Part shown: piece by piece, positions 51,195-60,118 of the stretch
Layout of the letters: every line of letters starts with the position of its first letter
Numbering within the stretch: position 1 is the first letter of the stretch
Assembly: GCA_020635675.1 (NCBI GenBank)
Contig: JACJZJ010000005.1
Coordinates: 62,001 to 126,000, forward strand
From: Flavobacteriales bacterium
Lineage (GTDB): Bacteria; Bacteroidota; Bacteroidia; Flavobacteriales_F; PHOS-HE28
Direction of reading: 5' to 3'
Length of the DNA stretch: 64,000 nucleotides
Notes under the pieces: generated by a model
Database searches by the model: none
What the model was told of the DNA's origin: nothing
What the model saw: the letters and a program-made list of their open reading frames with translations, nothing else
Position numbers and translations under genes: made by a program

Positions 51195-52094
51195 ATGCGC
51201 GCAAAGGACCTGACCCCTCCCGGTACGCGGCTGGCTGATAGCGAACTGGCCCTGAACGCGGACGGATCCGTTTACCACCTGGCGCTCCGACCCGAACAAC
51301 TCGCCGATACGGTGCTCATTGCCGGTGATCCGGGCCGCATCGAACGGATCAGCGGACGCTTCGAAACGGTCGAACATCGTTCGACCAATCGCGAGTTCGT
51401 TGCCCATACGGGAACATTGCGAGGTCATCGTTTGACCGCTTTGAGCACCGGCATCGGCACGGACAACATCGACATCGTCCTGAACGAACTCGATGTGCTG
51501 GCCAATGTGGATATTCCGAACCGCACACCCAAGGCCACGCAGCGTTCCCTGCGCATCGTGCGGTTGGGCACATGCGGCTCCCTTCAGCCGGACATACCGG
51601 TGGACGGTCGTGTGGTAAGCCGCTACGGCCTCGGCTTGGACAATGTGCTCCACTTCTACGCCTCCGAACCGGACACCGATGAGCTGGCAATGCTGGAGGA
51701 GTTCCTACGCCACACCGACTGGACGGCAGACCTGCCGACCCCCTACATCGCCAAGGCCGATGCGGGCCTGGTCGACCTGCTGGGCGAGGGCAATCACGTC
51801 GGGATCACCGCCACCGCGAGCGGATTCTACGGTCCTCAAGGCCGACGCATCAGGGCAACCCCGCGTGCGCCCGGTATCAATAAGGAACTGACCGCGTTCC
51901 GCCACGAAGGGCTCCGTGTGCTCAACTACGAGATGGAGACCTCCGCCCTTTACGGACTGAGCGCGTTGCTCGGTCACAAGGCATGCACGATCTGCACCGT
52001 GGTGGCGAATCGTTCCGTCGGTTCCTTCAGCAAGGACCACCATGCGGCCGTGGACCGCTTGATCGATGAGGTCCTGTTGCGGATCGCCCCCTGA
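51195..52094 (+). CDS. Nucleoside phosphorylase (uridine phosphorylase-like)
   Basis: 299 residues of the PNP/UDP phosphorylase family. VLIAGDPGRIERIS is the phosphate-binding start, GIGTDNIDIVLNEL follows, and NYEMETSALYGLSALLGHKA is the ribose/base-binding helix with the conserved Met-Glu. It splits a nucleoside with phosphate in salvage. Begins one base after the DUF4197 stop. Confidence 0.9.
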   Translation: MRAKDLTPPGTRLADSELALNADGSVYHLALRPEQLADTVLIAGDPGRIERISGRFETVEHRSTNREFVAHTGTLRGHRLTALSTGIGTDNIDIVLNELDVLANVDIPNRTPKATQRSLRIVRLGTCGSLQPDIPVDGRVVSRYGLGLDNVLHFYASEPDTDELAMLEEFLRHTDWTADLPTPYIAKADAGLVDLLGEGNHVGITATASGFYGPQGRRIRATPRAPGINKELTAFRHEGLRVLNYEMETSALYGLSALLGHKACTICTVVANRSVGSFSKDHHAAVDRLIDEVLLRIAP

Positions 52095-52164
52095 CACGGG
52101 CCATCAACAGGAGATCGGTTGGAAAAGAGCGTCGCGTTGGTCCTGGTCGTCCAGGGTGCACGCC

Positions 52165-52172
52165 TACTTTCG
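52165..52172 (+). promoter_or_regulatory. Candidate -7 element TACTTTCG upstream of the transglutaminase-like gene
   Basis: TACTTTCG (TAnnTTYG) ends 13 bases before the ATG at 52186, inside the 91-base gap after the nucleoside phosphorylase gene. A TTG lies 25 bases upstream. Confidence 0.4.
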
Positions 52173-52185
52173 CCCCTGCCCTGCC

Positions 52186-53064
52186 ATGAGCGAACTCGAG
52201 ATCAAGGCGCTCATCGACCTCATCGACGATCCCGATGAGGATATCTATGCGCACGTCAGGACACGCATCGTTTCGATTGGCCGGGACATCGTCCCCGACC
52301 TCGAACGTGCCTGGGAGCACCATGATCTGGGTGACCTATTCCGGAACCGGATCGAGGACATCCTGCACACCATCCACCTGGATGCGGTTCGCGTGCGCCT
52401 GAAGACCTGGGCGGCGGGTGGAGGTGAGGACCTGCTGGAAGGCGCACTGATCGTCAGCCGTTATCGTTATCCGGAACTCGACGAACAACGGATCCGGGCG
52501 CGTCTCAGCGCCATTCGACAGGATATCTGGCTCGAACTGAACGATCACCTGACCGCGTTCGAAAAAGTTCGGGTCTTCAATCACATCTTCTTCCAAGTGC
52601 ACGGATTCAAGGGGAACAAGCGCAACTACCACGCCCCGCAGAACAGCTTCGTGAACGAGGTACTGGACAGCCGGAAGGGCAATCCGCTCTCCTTGGCGAT
52701 CATCTATCAGATCATCGCGGAGGAGCTCGACCTGCCCATGCGAGGAGTGAACCTACCCAATCATTTCGTGCTGGCCTATATGGACGAGGACAGTGTAGGT
52801 GGCGGGCAGGATGGTGGCCAGAACGTCCTTTTCTACGTGAACGCCTTCAGCCAGGGCGATATCCTCGGCCGCAAGGAGATCGATGAATTCCTTCAGAAGC
52901 TCGACCTGCCGAAACAGGACAGTTTCTATACACCCTGCACCAATATCGACATCGTCAGACGCCAGTTGAACAATCTGCAGCACAGCTATGAAAAGCTGGG
53001 AGACCCGGAACGGGCCGAGGACCTGCGGGGCCTGAGAGAAGGCCTGGGTGCTGCGGAAAGCTGA
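52186..53064 (+). CDS. Transglutaminase-like domain protein (SirB1 type)
   Basis: 292 residues. The SirB1/transglutaminase-like core is NSFVNEVLDSRKGNPLSLAI and LPMRGVNLPNHFVLAYMDE, where the His and Asp of the protease-like triad sit; the usual catalytic Cys is not obvious (Asn-Pro-Leu-Ser occupies the region), as in many SirB1 proteins. The C-terminus has a tetratricopeptide-like helix pair (RRQLNNLQHSYEKLGDPERA). Cytoplasmic, function unknown. Confidence 0.85.
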   Translation: MSELEIKALIDLIDDPDEDIYAHVRTRIVSIGRDIVPDLERAWEHHDLGDLFRNRIEDILHTIHLDAVRVRLKTWAAGGGEDLLEGALIVSRYRYPELDEQRIRARLSAIRQDIWLELNDHLTAFEKVRVFNHIFFQVHGFKGNKRNYHAPQNSFVNEVLDSRKGNPLSLAIIYQIIAEELDLPMRGVNLPNHFVLAYMDEDSVGGGQDGGQNVLFYVNAFSQGDILGRKEIDEFLQKLDLPKQDSFYTPCTNIDIVRRQLNNLQHSYEKLGDPERAEDLRGLREGLGAAES

Positions 53065-53098
53065 GGGAATGGGCCGTCCAGGCCACCTGGAGGTATGC

Positions 53099-53106
53099 TA
53101 TCTTTG
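53099..53106 (+). promoter_or_regulatory. Promoter -7 element TATCTTTG for the PA-domain T9SS gene
   Basis: A perfect TAnnTTTG match 34 bases before the ATG at 53141. No clear -33 TTG at the expected distance. Confidence 0.5.
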
Positions 53107-53140
53107 GGTGTTGCATGTGACCTAAAACCCTAACCTGGAA

Positions 53141-54841
53141 ATGAAGCGAACGTTACTCTCTGTCGCTGTGCTTGCATTGGGCATGGCGGCCCACGCGCAG
53201 GTGATCACCTACGTGTACGAGCCTCCCGCTTTGGAAGGCAACTACGACTTCAGCTATGCCGAATGGTCGGCCACGCCTGACCTGTTGGACCCGATCAACG
53301 CGGTGCTGGATACCGTCGCTCTGGCCTATGATGGCACTGCGGCCGATTCCCTGTGTTGCGATCCATTGATCAACGGATCGGACGTCAATGGGAAGATCGC
53401 CCTGTTGTACCGGGGGAGCTGCGAGTTCGGGACGAAGGCCCTGAATGCCCAGAACGAAGGCGCCGTGGCCGTGATCATAGTAACGTACGCCGAGCAATCA
53501 CCCATCGCCATGGGCGAAGGTGTCGACGGATATCAGGTCACGATCCCGGTGATCATGCTGAACCGCGACGACGGCGACGCCATCCGGATGGCCATCCAAG
53601 GAGGGCAGACCGTGCGCATGTTCATCGGCAACCAGCTGGGTGTGTATGTGAACAACAATGGAGTGTACAAACAGGATGTGTTGATCCCACCCTCCGCGGG
53701 TACTTCAACGCTGTTGGCCCAGGATGGTACCGAGTTCACCGGCCAGATGGGCGGCTGGGTCCGCAACTTCGGACAAGCCATGTCCACAGGTATCAGCCTG
53801 AAGGCGGATATCTATGATGAGAGCAACTCGAACGTCTATTCCGAAACGAGTTCACCTCAGGACATCCCCTACAATGACAGTGTGTTCTACACCCTGCCGG
53901 ACTTTGCCCTCACGAGCTACAGCGGTCTGTACCGCCTGGAATACACGATCCTTTCGGGTTCCAACGCGGACGAGTTCACCAGCAATGACACCTTGTCCAT
54001 GCATTTCCTGGTCGACTCGCTCTTCACCTACGGCGACATCGATCCGACCACACGCATGCCCTATCCGGGTTCGCACTTCCGCCCATCGGGCGCCACAGGC
54101 GGTTTCACCTCCTGCATCAACTTCCAGAACGCCAACGGGAACCGCGTTGCGGCCACGGGTATCTGGTTCAGTTCGGCGGCCGCCTCGGGTGATTCGGTCA
54201 CCGGACAGTACATCCAGACCCAGGTGTTCGAATGGAACGACGTGTTCACCGGGCTCGGCGATGGGGCCTTTGGCTTCAACGACCTGAACCAGATCGGTGA
54301 GGGCGAGTACACCTATGCCACGGATGCGCAGCAAACCATGGTCTATGCACCCTTCTTTGCCCCCGTGCAGTTGCAGAACGACCAGCGTTACCTGTTCTGC
54401 ATCACCTCGTTCGACAACCGGGTCTTCTTCGGCTACGACGATCACCTCGACTATGATGAGAACGTCAATGCCTATGACCAGCCGATCTCGCCGGAACAGA
54501 ACGACGGCACATGGTACGGTCTCGGTTTCGGCACCGATGTGGCCTCCTCCATGTCGATCGGGCTGGTGATGGCCAATGGCATCGAGGACCTTGGCAACGG
54601 CCTTGACATCAAGCCCTATCCGAACCCGACCAATAGCACGTTGCGCATTCCGCTGCAGGGCCTGAGCGGCAAAGCATCACTGTCCGTGACCGACCTCCAG
54701 GGCCGGACCGTAAGGGATATGGACGTGACCTTGCGCCAGGAGCTGGTCATGGACATGAGCGATCTGAGCAATGGCACCTACCTGTTCAAGCTCACACAGG
54801 ATGACCGCTCCACCAGTTTCCGGGTGGTCGTGACCAAGTAG
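53141..54841 (+). CDS. Secreted PA-domain protein with T9SS sorting domain
   Basis: 566 residues: signal peptide ending AAHAQ, a protease-associated (PA) domain at about residues 20-165 (GKIALLYRGSCEFGTKALNA, VTIPVIMLNRDDGDAIR), beta-sandwich regions, and a T9SS type A sorting domain (LDIKPYPNPTNSTLRIPL, ending STSFRVVVTK). PA domains bind peptides or help select substrates, but no protease domain accompanies it here. Exported by the type IX system. Ends 19 bases before a shared terminator. Confidence 0.87.
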   Translation: MKRTLLSVAVLALGMAAHAQVITYVYEPPALEGNYDFSYAEWSATPDLLDPINAVLDTVALAYDGTAADSLCCDPLINGSDVNGKIALLYRGSCEFGTKALNAQNEGAVAVIIVTYAEQSPIAMGEGVDGYQVTIPVIMLNRDDGDAIRMAIQGGQTVRMFIGNQLGVYVNNNGVYKQDVLIPPSAGTSTLLAQDGTEFTGQMGGWVRNFGQAMSTGISLKADIYDESNSNVYSETSSPQDIPYNDSVFYTLPDFALTSYSGLYRLEYTILSGSNADEFTSNDTLSMHFLVDSLFTYGDIDPTTRMPYPGSHFRPSGATGGFTSCINFQNANGNRVAATGIWFSSAAASGDSVTGQYIQTQVFEWNDVFTGLGDGAFGFNDLNQIGEGEYTYATDAQQTMVYAPFFAPVQLQNDQRYLFCITSFDNRVFFGYDDHLDYDENVNAYDQPISPEQNDGTWYGLGFGTDVASSMSIGLVMANGIEDLGNGLDIKPYPNPTNSTLRIPLQGLSGKASLSVTDLQGRTVRDMDVTLRQELVMDMSDLSNGTYLFKLTQDDRSTSFRVVVTK

Positions 54842-54860
54842 GAACTGCATCCAACGAACG

Positions 54861-54890
54861 ACGAAGCGCCTCCATCGGGGGCGCTTCGTT
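54861..54890. terminator. Bidirectional hairpin terminator between convergent genes
   Basis: ACGAAGCGCC..GGCGCTTCGT, a 10-base-pair stem with additional inner C-G pairs. It follows the T9SS gene on the plus strand and abuts the stop codon of the sugar transferase on the minus strand. Confidence 0.75.
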
Positions 54891-55540
54891 CATTTCGCCC
54901 TTCTGAGGAAGACCCTGCCGATCGTGGTCCCGATGATCCGAAGGTCGACGCCCAGATCGTGATGATCGACGTAGGCCAGATCACGCACCAGTTTTGCCGG
55001 AAGGATCTCGTCGCGGTACAACCGTTCCGGATCATCCGACCGGGCGAGCAATTCGTTCTCGTCGATGTAATGTAGGCTCGCAGGACCTGTCAATCCCGGA
55101 CGCACCGATAGCACACGTCGTTGCTCAGGTGAATACAGGGCCACATAGTATGGCACCTCCGGACGGGGTCCCACGATGCTCATATCCCCGATCAACACGT
55201 TCCACAGTTGAGGCAATTCGTCCAGTTTGGAACGACGCAGGAACCGGCCGAGGGACGTGATGCGCGGGTCGGCCCCGCCGATCGTGATCTGGCCGGCCGC
55301 TTCCGCACCCGGGCGCATGCTACGGAACTTGATCAGCTGGAACATCCGCCCGTTCCTGCCCACCCTGACCTGCCGAAAGAACGCCCCTCCCGACGAGGTC
55401 ACCGCGACAACGAAAGCGAGCAGGACCAGGCCCGGTGCCAGCAGGACCAGCAGCGTGGCGGAGAACAGGATGTCGAACGCGCGCTTCAATCGGAGCGTGA
55501 ATATGCGAAGAAGCGGTCCACCGAAGGTCCGGTGGCTCAA
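54890..55540 (-). CDS. Polyprenyl-phosphate sugar-1-phosphate transferase (initiating sugar transferase)
   Basis: 216 residues: one N-terminal membrane hairpin (RAFDILFSATLLVLLAPGLV), then FFRQVRVGRNGRMFQLIKFRSM and the catalytic core SKLDELPQLWNVLIGDMSIVGPRPE and RPGLTGPASL, all hallmarks of bacterial sugar transferases that load the first sugar-1-phosphate onto undecaprenyl phosphate. It therefore starts the repeat unit made by this operon. Last gene of the run; overlaps the aminotransferase by 4 bases. Confidence 0.93.
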   Translation of the reverse strand: MSHRTFGGPLLRIFTLRLKRAFDILFSATLLVLLAPGLVLLAFVVAVTSSGGAFFRQVRVGRNGRMFQLIKFRSMRPGAEAAGQITIGGADPRITSLGRFLRRSKLDELPQLWNVLIGDMSIVGPRPEVPYYVALYSPEQRRVLSVRPGLTGPASLHYIDENELLARSDDPERLYRDEILPAKLVRDLAYVDHHDLGVDLRIIGTTIGRVFLRRAK

Positions 55541-56760
55541 TCCGCGGACGGCCCCAACACCTCCTCCACCGCCGCCTTCACCGCAGCGATCACGATGTCC
55601 ACCTGCGCATCGCTGAGGTCGTAGAACACCGGCAGGCTGATCTCGCGGGCATAGTGGCGATACGCGTTCGGTTGATCGCTCATGGCATACCCCCGGCCGC
55701 TGTAGTATGTGAGCAGAGGCAGGGGGCGGAAATGGACGTTCACGCTGACCTCGTGCCGGGAGATGGCCTCGATGATCGCATCCCGCTGACCTTCGGAAGC
55801 ATCCCTGACCCGCAGCATGTAAAGATGGAAGCTCGAGGTCCTTTCACTGTCCTCAAGCACTGGCGGCACGAACCGTTGGTCCGTGGCGAAGGCATCCTGG
55901 TAGCGCTCGCAGATCGCGCGTCTCCTGGGGAGCGTTTCCCGATCGTAGCGTTCCAGTTCGACCAGCCCGATGGCGGCCTGCAGGTCGGTCATGTTGCATT
56001 TGTACCCGGGAGCGGTCACATCGTATCGCCAGGCACCGGGCCGGCTCTTGGCCAACGCATCCTTGCTCTGACCGTGCAGGCTCATCACATTGAACCAGCC
56101 ATAGACCTCTTCCGGATCGAACGCCTCAGGGAGGTGAAAGGTCAGCGCACCACCCTCGGCGGTCGTCAGGTTCTTCACAGCATGGAAACTGAACCCGGTG
56201 ATATCCGCCTGGGCGCCCACCGGTCGGCCTTGGATGCGGGCCCCGAAGGAATGTGCGGCATCGGAGAGAACGAGAGGGCGACCAAGAAGCTGCTGGGGCA
56301 TGTTGCCTTGGGCAGGCTTGAAGGTCGTGCGTTGACCCTCCGCCATGGACATGATCCGACGCATGATCGCTGGCAGTCCCCCGATGTCGACCGGAATGAT
56401 GCATTTCGTCGCAGTGGAAAGCTTTCGTTGGACATCCTCCGGGTCCAAGGTGAGGTCCTCGAGCACGTCCACGAGCACGGCCGTGGCACCGACGTGCTCC
56501 ACGATATTGGCCGTGGCGCAATAGGTGTAGGCGGGCAGGACCACTTCATCGCCGGGCCCTATCCCGAACCAACGAAGGACCAGTTCACAAGCGTTCGTCC
56601 AACTGTTGAGGGCGATCGCACGGTCCACCCCGCAATAGGCCGCCAATCGTCGCTCGAACTCCTTGGTACGCGGACCCGTGGTGATCCATCCACTGCGCAA
56701 AGCCTCCTCGACCGCGCGTATCGTTCGGTCATCGATGCGGGGAGGGCTGAACGGGATCAT
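55537..56760 (-). CDS. DegT/DnrJ/EryC1/StrS-family sugar aminotransferase
   Basis: 407 residues. PLP enzyme with GSGWITTGPRTKEFE-like start region (SGWITTGPRTKEFE), VVLPAYTYCATANI, and the Schiff-base Lys in FSFHAVKNLTTAEGGAL. It transaminates a keto-sugar nucleotide, plausibly the 4-keto product of the CapD-like enzyme at 47718. The ATG at 56760 (MIPFSPPRI) is preferred for homology; ATG 56790 is also possible. Overlaps the upstream ligase gene by 32 bases. Confidence 0.92.
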   Translation of the reverse strand: MIPFSPPRIDDRTIRAVEEALRSGWITTGPRTKEFERRLAAYCGVDRAIALNSWTNACELVLRWFGIGPGDEVVLPAYTYCATANIVEHVGATAVLVDVLEDLTLDPEDVQRKLSTATKCIIPVDIGGLPAIMRRIMSMAEGQRTTFKPAQGNMPQQLLGRPLVLSDAAHSFGARIQGRPVGAQADITGFSFHAVKNLTTAEGGALTFHLPEAFDPEEVYGWFNVMSLHGQSKDALAKSRPGAWRYDVTAPGYKCNMTDLQAAIGLVELERYDRETLPRRRAICERYQDAFATDQRFVPPVLEDSERTSSFHLYMLRVRDASEGQRDAIIEAISRHEVSVNVHFRPLPLLTYYSGRGYAMSDQPNAYRHYAREISLPVFYDLSDAQVDIVIAAVKAAVEEVLGPSAD

Positions 56761-58039
56761 GTGCGGCGAAGTTCGCAGATCGGTCGCCATGGGACCGGTC
56801 CAACACGAGAAGCCAGGAGAAGAACGCGAAGAACACCACACCGGCCTGCACTTCGAGCATTGCTTCGACGGTCCAGTTCAGCCCGTTGAGCAGGAAGAAG
56901 ATGCCCGCCACACTCTCCCGACGACGGAACGCGACGATAAGTGGGATCCAGCAGGAAAACAGCAGCAGCAGCGGGGCGGCGAGACCCAGGGCCACCCACG
57001 AGTTCAGGTACTGGCTGTGTGCGTTCAGATGGCGTTCGGCGGCTCCTGTGTAGTCCCGCTCGACATAGACCTGCTGCAGGGCATCCTTCACGTCGCCGGT
57101 GCCAACACCGATGATCGGATGCGCACGAACGAGCTGTTCCGCAGCTTGCCAAACAAGACGTCGCAGATCGGTGCTGTTGCTGGCATGCGGGTCGGGTCCG
57201 GCCTCATGCACCGTACCGAGCACCTGGGCGATGCGCTCGTGAACGAATTCCACCCGGGCGTATGACAGTGCGCTCACCAGGCCGCCAGCGATGATCGCCA
57301 GCCCCCCCCAACGGCGCCATCGACGCTCGTTCCGATGCACGATGAGGACGCCCACACCCAGGGCGAGCGCCAGGATCCAGCCTGCCTTGCTCGCGCTCAG
57401 CACCACACCGATCACCAGGACCAGTGCAAGGCCCCATCGCGTGCGTCCGCCCCATCCGCGGAATGCCGTACCAAAGGCCACCAGTCCCAGGGCGAATGTC
57501 AGGTACATCGCGAAATAGGAAGGATGCAGATGTGGTGAAAAGCCCTCGCCGAAGAGCGCCTTGCTTAGCGTGTATGCCGAGGGCAAGGGGCCGTTTCGCG
57601 CGAGAGCCATGCTGCCGATGGTCCAGGTGGAACGGACCAGGTCCACGACAACAGCAAGCACGCATGCGCGAACGAAGGTGACCGACACGGGAGCCGGATC
57701 AAAGGAAGAACGAGCGCCCAGCCAGAGGAGCACCGGAAAGACGAGAAGTGGCAGTTTGACCTGAAGATCGAACATGCCGAGATCCATGTTCGACGACCAA
57801 CCAAGCCCAATGACATGCAGGATGTAGAACCCGGCCATCCAAGGCAGCGAGGTCGACCAGGAAGGATGGCAAAGACCCGCTCCGCTGCGGAAGTGGCCCC
57901 ATGCCACCGCAAGAACGAGCGCGATCAACAATACGGGAACAGCGGCCGGCCACAATGGTATCGCCACGGCGACGGCGGCAGCCGCGACATCCTCCGCCTC
58001 CCTCTTGCGCAACATGTCACGCATGTACATCGCCTTCAC
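56729..58039 (-). CDS. O-antigen ligase / Wzy_C-type membrane protein
   Basis: 436 residues with about 12 membrane helices and the Wzy_C/WaaL pattern: a periplasmic loop with RRLVWQAAEQLVRAHPIIGVGTGD and the conserved HLNAHSQYLNSWVALGL. This family either polymerises repeat units or joins them to lipid A core or protein. A separate polymerase-like protein is coded at 60115, so ligation is the more likely job here. Overlaps its neighbours by 4 and 32 bases. Confidence 0.88.
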   Translation of the reverse strand: MKAMYMRDMLRKREAEDVAAAAVAVAIPLWPAAVPVLLIALVLAVAWGHFRSGAGLCHPSWSTSLPWMAGFYILHVIGLGWSSNMDLGMFDLQVKLPLLVFPVLLWLGARSSFDPAPVSVTFVRACVLAVVVDLVRSTWTIGSMALARNGPLPSAYTLSKALFGEGFSPHLHPSYFAMYLTFALGLVAFGTAFRGWGGRTRWGLALVLVIGVVLSASKAGWILALALGVGVLIVHRNERRWRRWGGLAIIAGGLVSALSYARVEFVHERIAQVLGTVHEAGPDPHASNSTDLRRLVWQAAEQLVRAHPIIGVGTGDVKDALQQVYVERDYTGAAERHLNAHSQYLNSWVALGLAAPLLLLFSCWIPLIVAFRRRESVAGIFFLLNGLNWTVEAMLEVQAGVVFFAFFSWLLVLDRSHGDRSANFAAHDPVQPSPHR

Positions 58040-59049
58040 GGTCGTGCCAATGAGCGAAGGAATACCAACGTATCCCGATCCAGCGATGCGGCATCCGCCT
58101 GATTGCGGACCGCCAGCGCGCGTCCGTTCGACCGCTCACCCAGGCGCAGCACCGCTTCTAGCGCGTCGGCCAAAGCGGTCACCTCCTGCGCCACGATCGC
58201 CCCGGGCCGAACATCTTTGAGCCTATCGCGCACATCGCCCACATCGCTGGTCACCACCGGCAGGTCGCAAGCCATTGCCTCCTTCACCATCGTCGGACTT
58301 CCCTCACTGTTACTGCATAGCAGGAGGGCATCGGCCGCGCTGAGCAGGACCGGCATCTGTTGTTGTGTGATCCCGCCGAGCAGGAGCTCCAGTTCCATCC
58401 GCATTCCGCGCTGCTGGAGGACCTGCTCCACCGCCCTGGCGATGTCAACTCTTTTGCGCTCCGGAGCGGTGGCGTTGAAGATCACCACATGGCCGCGGTC
58501 CTGCCAACCGAGCCGACGGCGTGCCTCGTTCCGTTCCAGGGGCACGTATCGGTCCAGTTCCACCCCCATCGGCAGGATCCTCACCCCGCCGCGCCGCCAC
58601 CAGAGACGATCACGCAATTGGGTGCTGACGCAGATGATACCGGAGGAGAACAAGGCCGCCATCTGGGAGATGATGCGCCCGACAAGGTCGCGTAGGAAGC
58701 CATCGTGGGGCGTCGGGTTCAGATCGCTCCCGTGGAATGTGATCGCCACGGGTGCGGGGCTGTTGATCACGCAGAAGAGCGCGGTCACGGTCCCATAGTG
58801 CGCATGCACGACATCCGGGCGGAATTCCCTCGCCACGGCACGAAAGCGCCTGCCTGCCCGCCAGATCGCCAGCGGCGACATGCGATCTTCCAGAAAGAAC
58901 ACCCGGACATCCGCACCACCGGACTCCGCCATCGCACGCGCCTGCCTTCTGCTGAAGGGCATGGCATTGCTGTGCGGATCGCCTGGAATGACCACCAGAA
59001 GGCGCAGGGGCAGGGCGTCGTTGCGCACCTGCTTTGTGTGGTCGGCCAT
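58036..59049 (-). CDS. GT4-type glycosyltransferase
   Basis: 337 residues with a GT-B fold: LRLLVVIPGDPHSNAMPFSR at the start, VVHAHYGTVTA, ITFHGSDLNP, and the C-terminal signature SNSEGSPTMVKEAMACDLPVVTSDVGD with the E-x7-E pair. It adds a sugar in building the repeat unit on the cytoplasmic side. ATG 59049 was chosen; ATG 59076 would add nine residues. Confidence 0.9.
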   Translation of the reverse strand: MADHTKQVRNDALPLRLLVVIPGDPHSNAMPFSRRQARAMAESGGADVRVFFLEDRMSPLAIWRAGRRFRAVAREFRPDVVHAHYGTVTALFCVINSPAPVAITFHGSDLNPTPHDGFLRDLVGRIISQMAALFSSGIICVSTQLRDRLWWRRGGVRILPMGVELDRYVPLERNEARRRLGWQDRGHVVIFNATAPERKRVDIARAVEQVLQQRGMRMELELLLGGITQQQMPVLLSAADALLLCSNSEGSPTMVKEAMACDLPVVTSDVGDVRDRLKDVRPGAIVAQEVTALADALEAVLRLGERSNGRALAVRNQADAASLDRDTLVFLRSLARP

Positions 59050-59086
59050 GCGACGAAGATCGCGCCCGCGCTCCATTGCGGCAAGA

Positions 59087-60118
59087 TCAACGGTTCGGCC
59101 GCACCCGCTCGGGACGCACCCGCTGACGAAGAACGAGGAATCGCCAGGTCCCTGTCCAATACCCCATTCCGTAGCCGAAGTGCAGGGCCATGAATGCAAC
59201 GACCACCCAGGGTAGCGCAGTGAAGCGGCGTGCACGCAAGACCAGCCGAAGACCTACGACGCCGAGAATGCCGATGTAGAGCGCCAGCGACGCCAGGAGC
59301 ATCCAGAGCGCCCCGGTCGTGAAAAGCGAGGCGACCGCGAGCAGCGCGATACCCAGAACGAAAAGCGGCGGTGCGAATTGGCGAACCGTAGCGGGGCGGC
59401 CGAGCTTAAGGTTCACGAGGGGTTTGAAAAGGCCATAATCCCGATACATCCGCCAGAGCTTTCCGATACGGTCCCGTCCGAAATACTGCAATCGCACGGA
59501 TGGCAACAGGACGATCCGTCCCCCGGCCCTCTTGATGCGGCCGTTGAGCTCGTCGTCCTGGTTGCGCACGAGTTCCTCATCGAAGTACCCGATGCGATCG
59601 AACAGGTCGCGACGAAAACAACCGAACGGGACGGTATCGACATCCTGTTCCTGTTGTACGCCGATCCTGTACCGCGCATTGCCGACGCCGAAAGGGCTCA
59701 TGAGCACCTGAGCGATGGCCCATGCCTTGTCCGAGTCGTTCATCGGCAAGGTGACGGAGATCCCTCCGACGTTCTCGGCACCCAGTCGGTCCAAGGCCTC
59801 CACAAGGGTCACAGCATAGTCCCTGGGGTAGCGGGAATGGGCATCCATGCGCACGATGTGATCGCCGCGCGCCACCCGGATCGCCGCGTTCAATCCATGT
59901 GGCACCACGCCGGCAGGATTCTCCACGAGCCTCACCTGCGGATGCGCATGGGCCATCCTTTCAACAATGGCGTGTGTGTCATCATCGCTGGGTCCCACGG
60001 CGACGAGCACCTCCAGGTCATGGCCACGGAGCTCCTGGGCCAGTGCATCTCCCAAAGAGCGCTCGATCCAGGCGGCTTCGTTCCTGCAGGGCATTACGAT
60101 ACTGATCATGGTGCTCAT
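59087..60118 (-). CDS. GT2-type glycosyltransferase with membrane anchor
   Basis: 343 residues. A GT-A catalytic domain with SIVMPCRNEAAWIERSL, the metal-binding region IVRMDAHSRYP and NQDDELNGRIKRAGGRIVLLP, then about four C-terminal membrane helices. The DAH in place of DxD is common in this subgroup. The ATG at 60118 overlaps the polymerase stop by 4 bases (ATGA), which supports it over the longer frame. Confidence 0.92.
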   Translation of the reverse strand: MSTMISIVMPCRNEAAWIERSLGDALAQELRGHDLEVLVAVGPSDDDTHAIVERMAHAHPQVRLVENPAGVVPHGLNAAIRVARGDHIVRMDAHSRYPRDYAVTLVEALDRLGAENVGGISVTLPMNDSDKAWAIAQVLMSPFGVGNARYRIGVQQEQDVDTVPFGCFRRDLFDRIGYFDEELVRNQDDELNGRIKRAGGRIVLLPSVRLQYFGRDRIGKLWRMYRDYGLFKPLVNLKLGRPATVRQFAPPLFVLGIALLAVASLFTTGALWMLLASLALYIGILGVVGLRLVLRARRFTALPWVVVAFMALHFGYGMGYWTGTWRFLVLRQRVRPERVRPNR

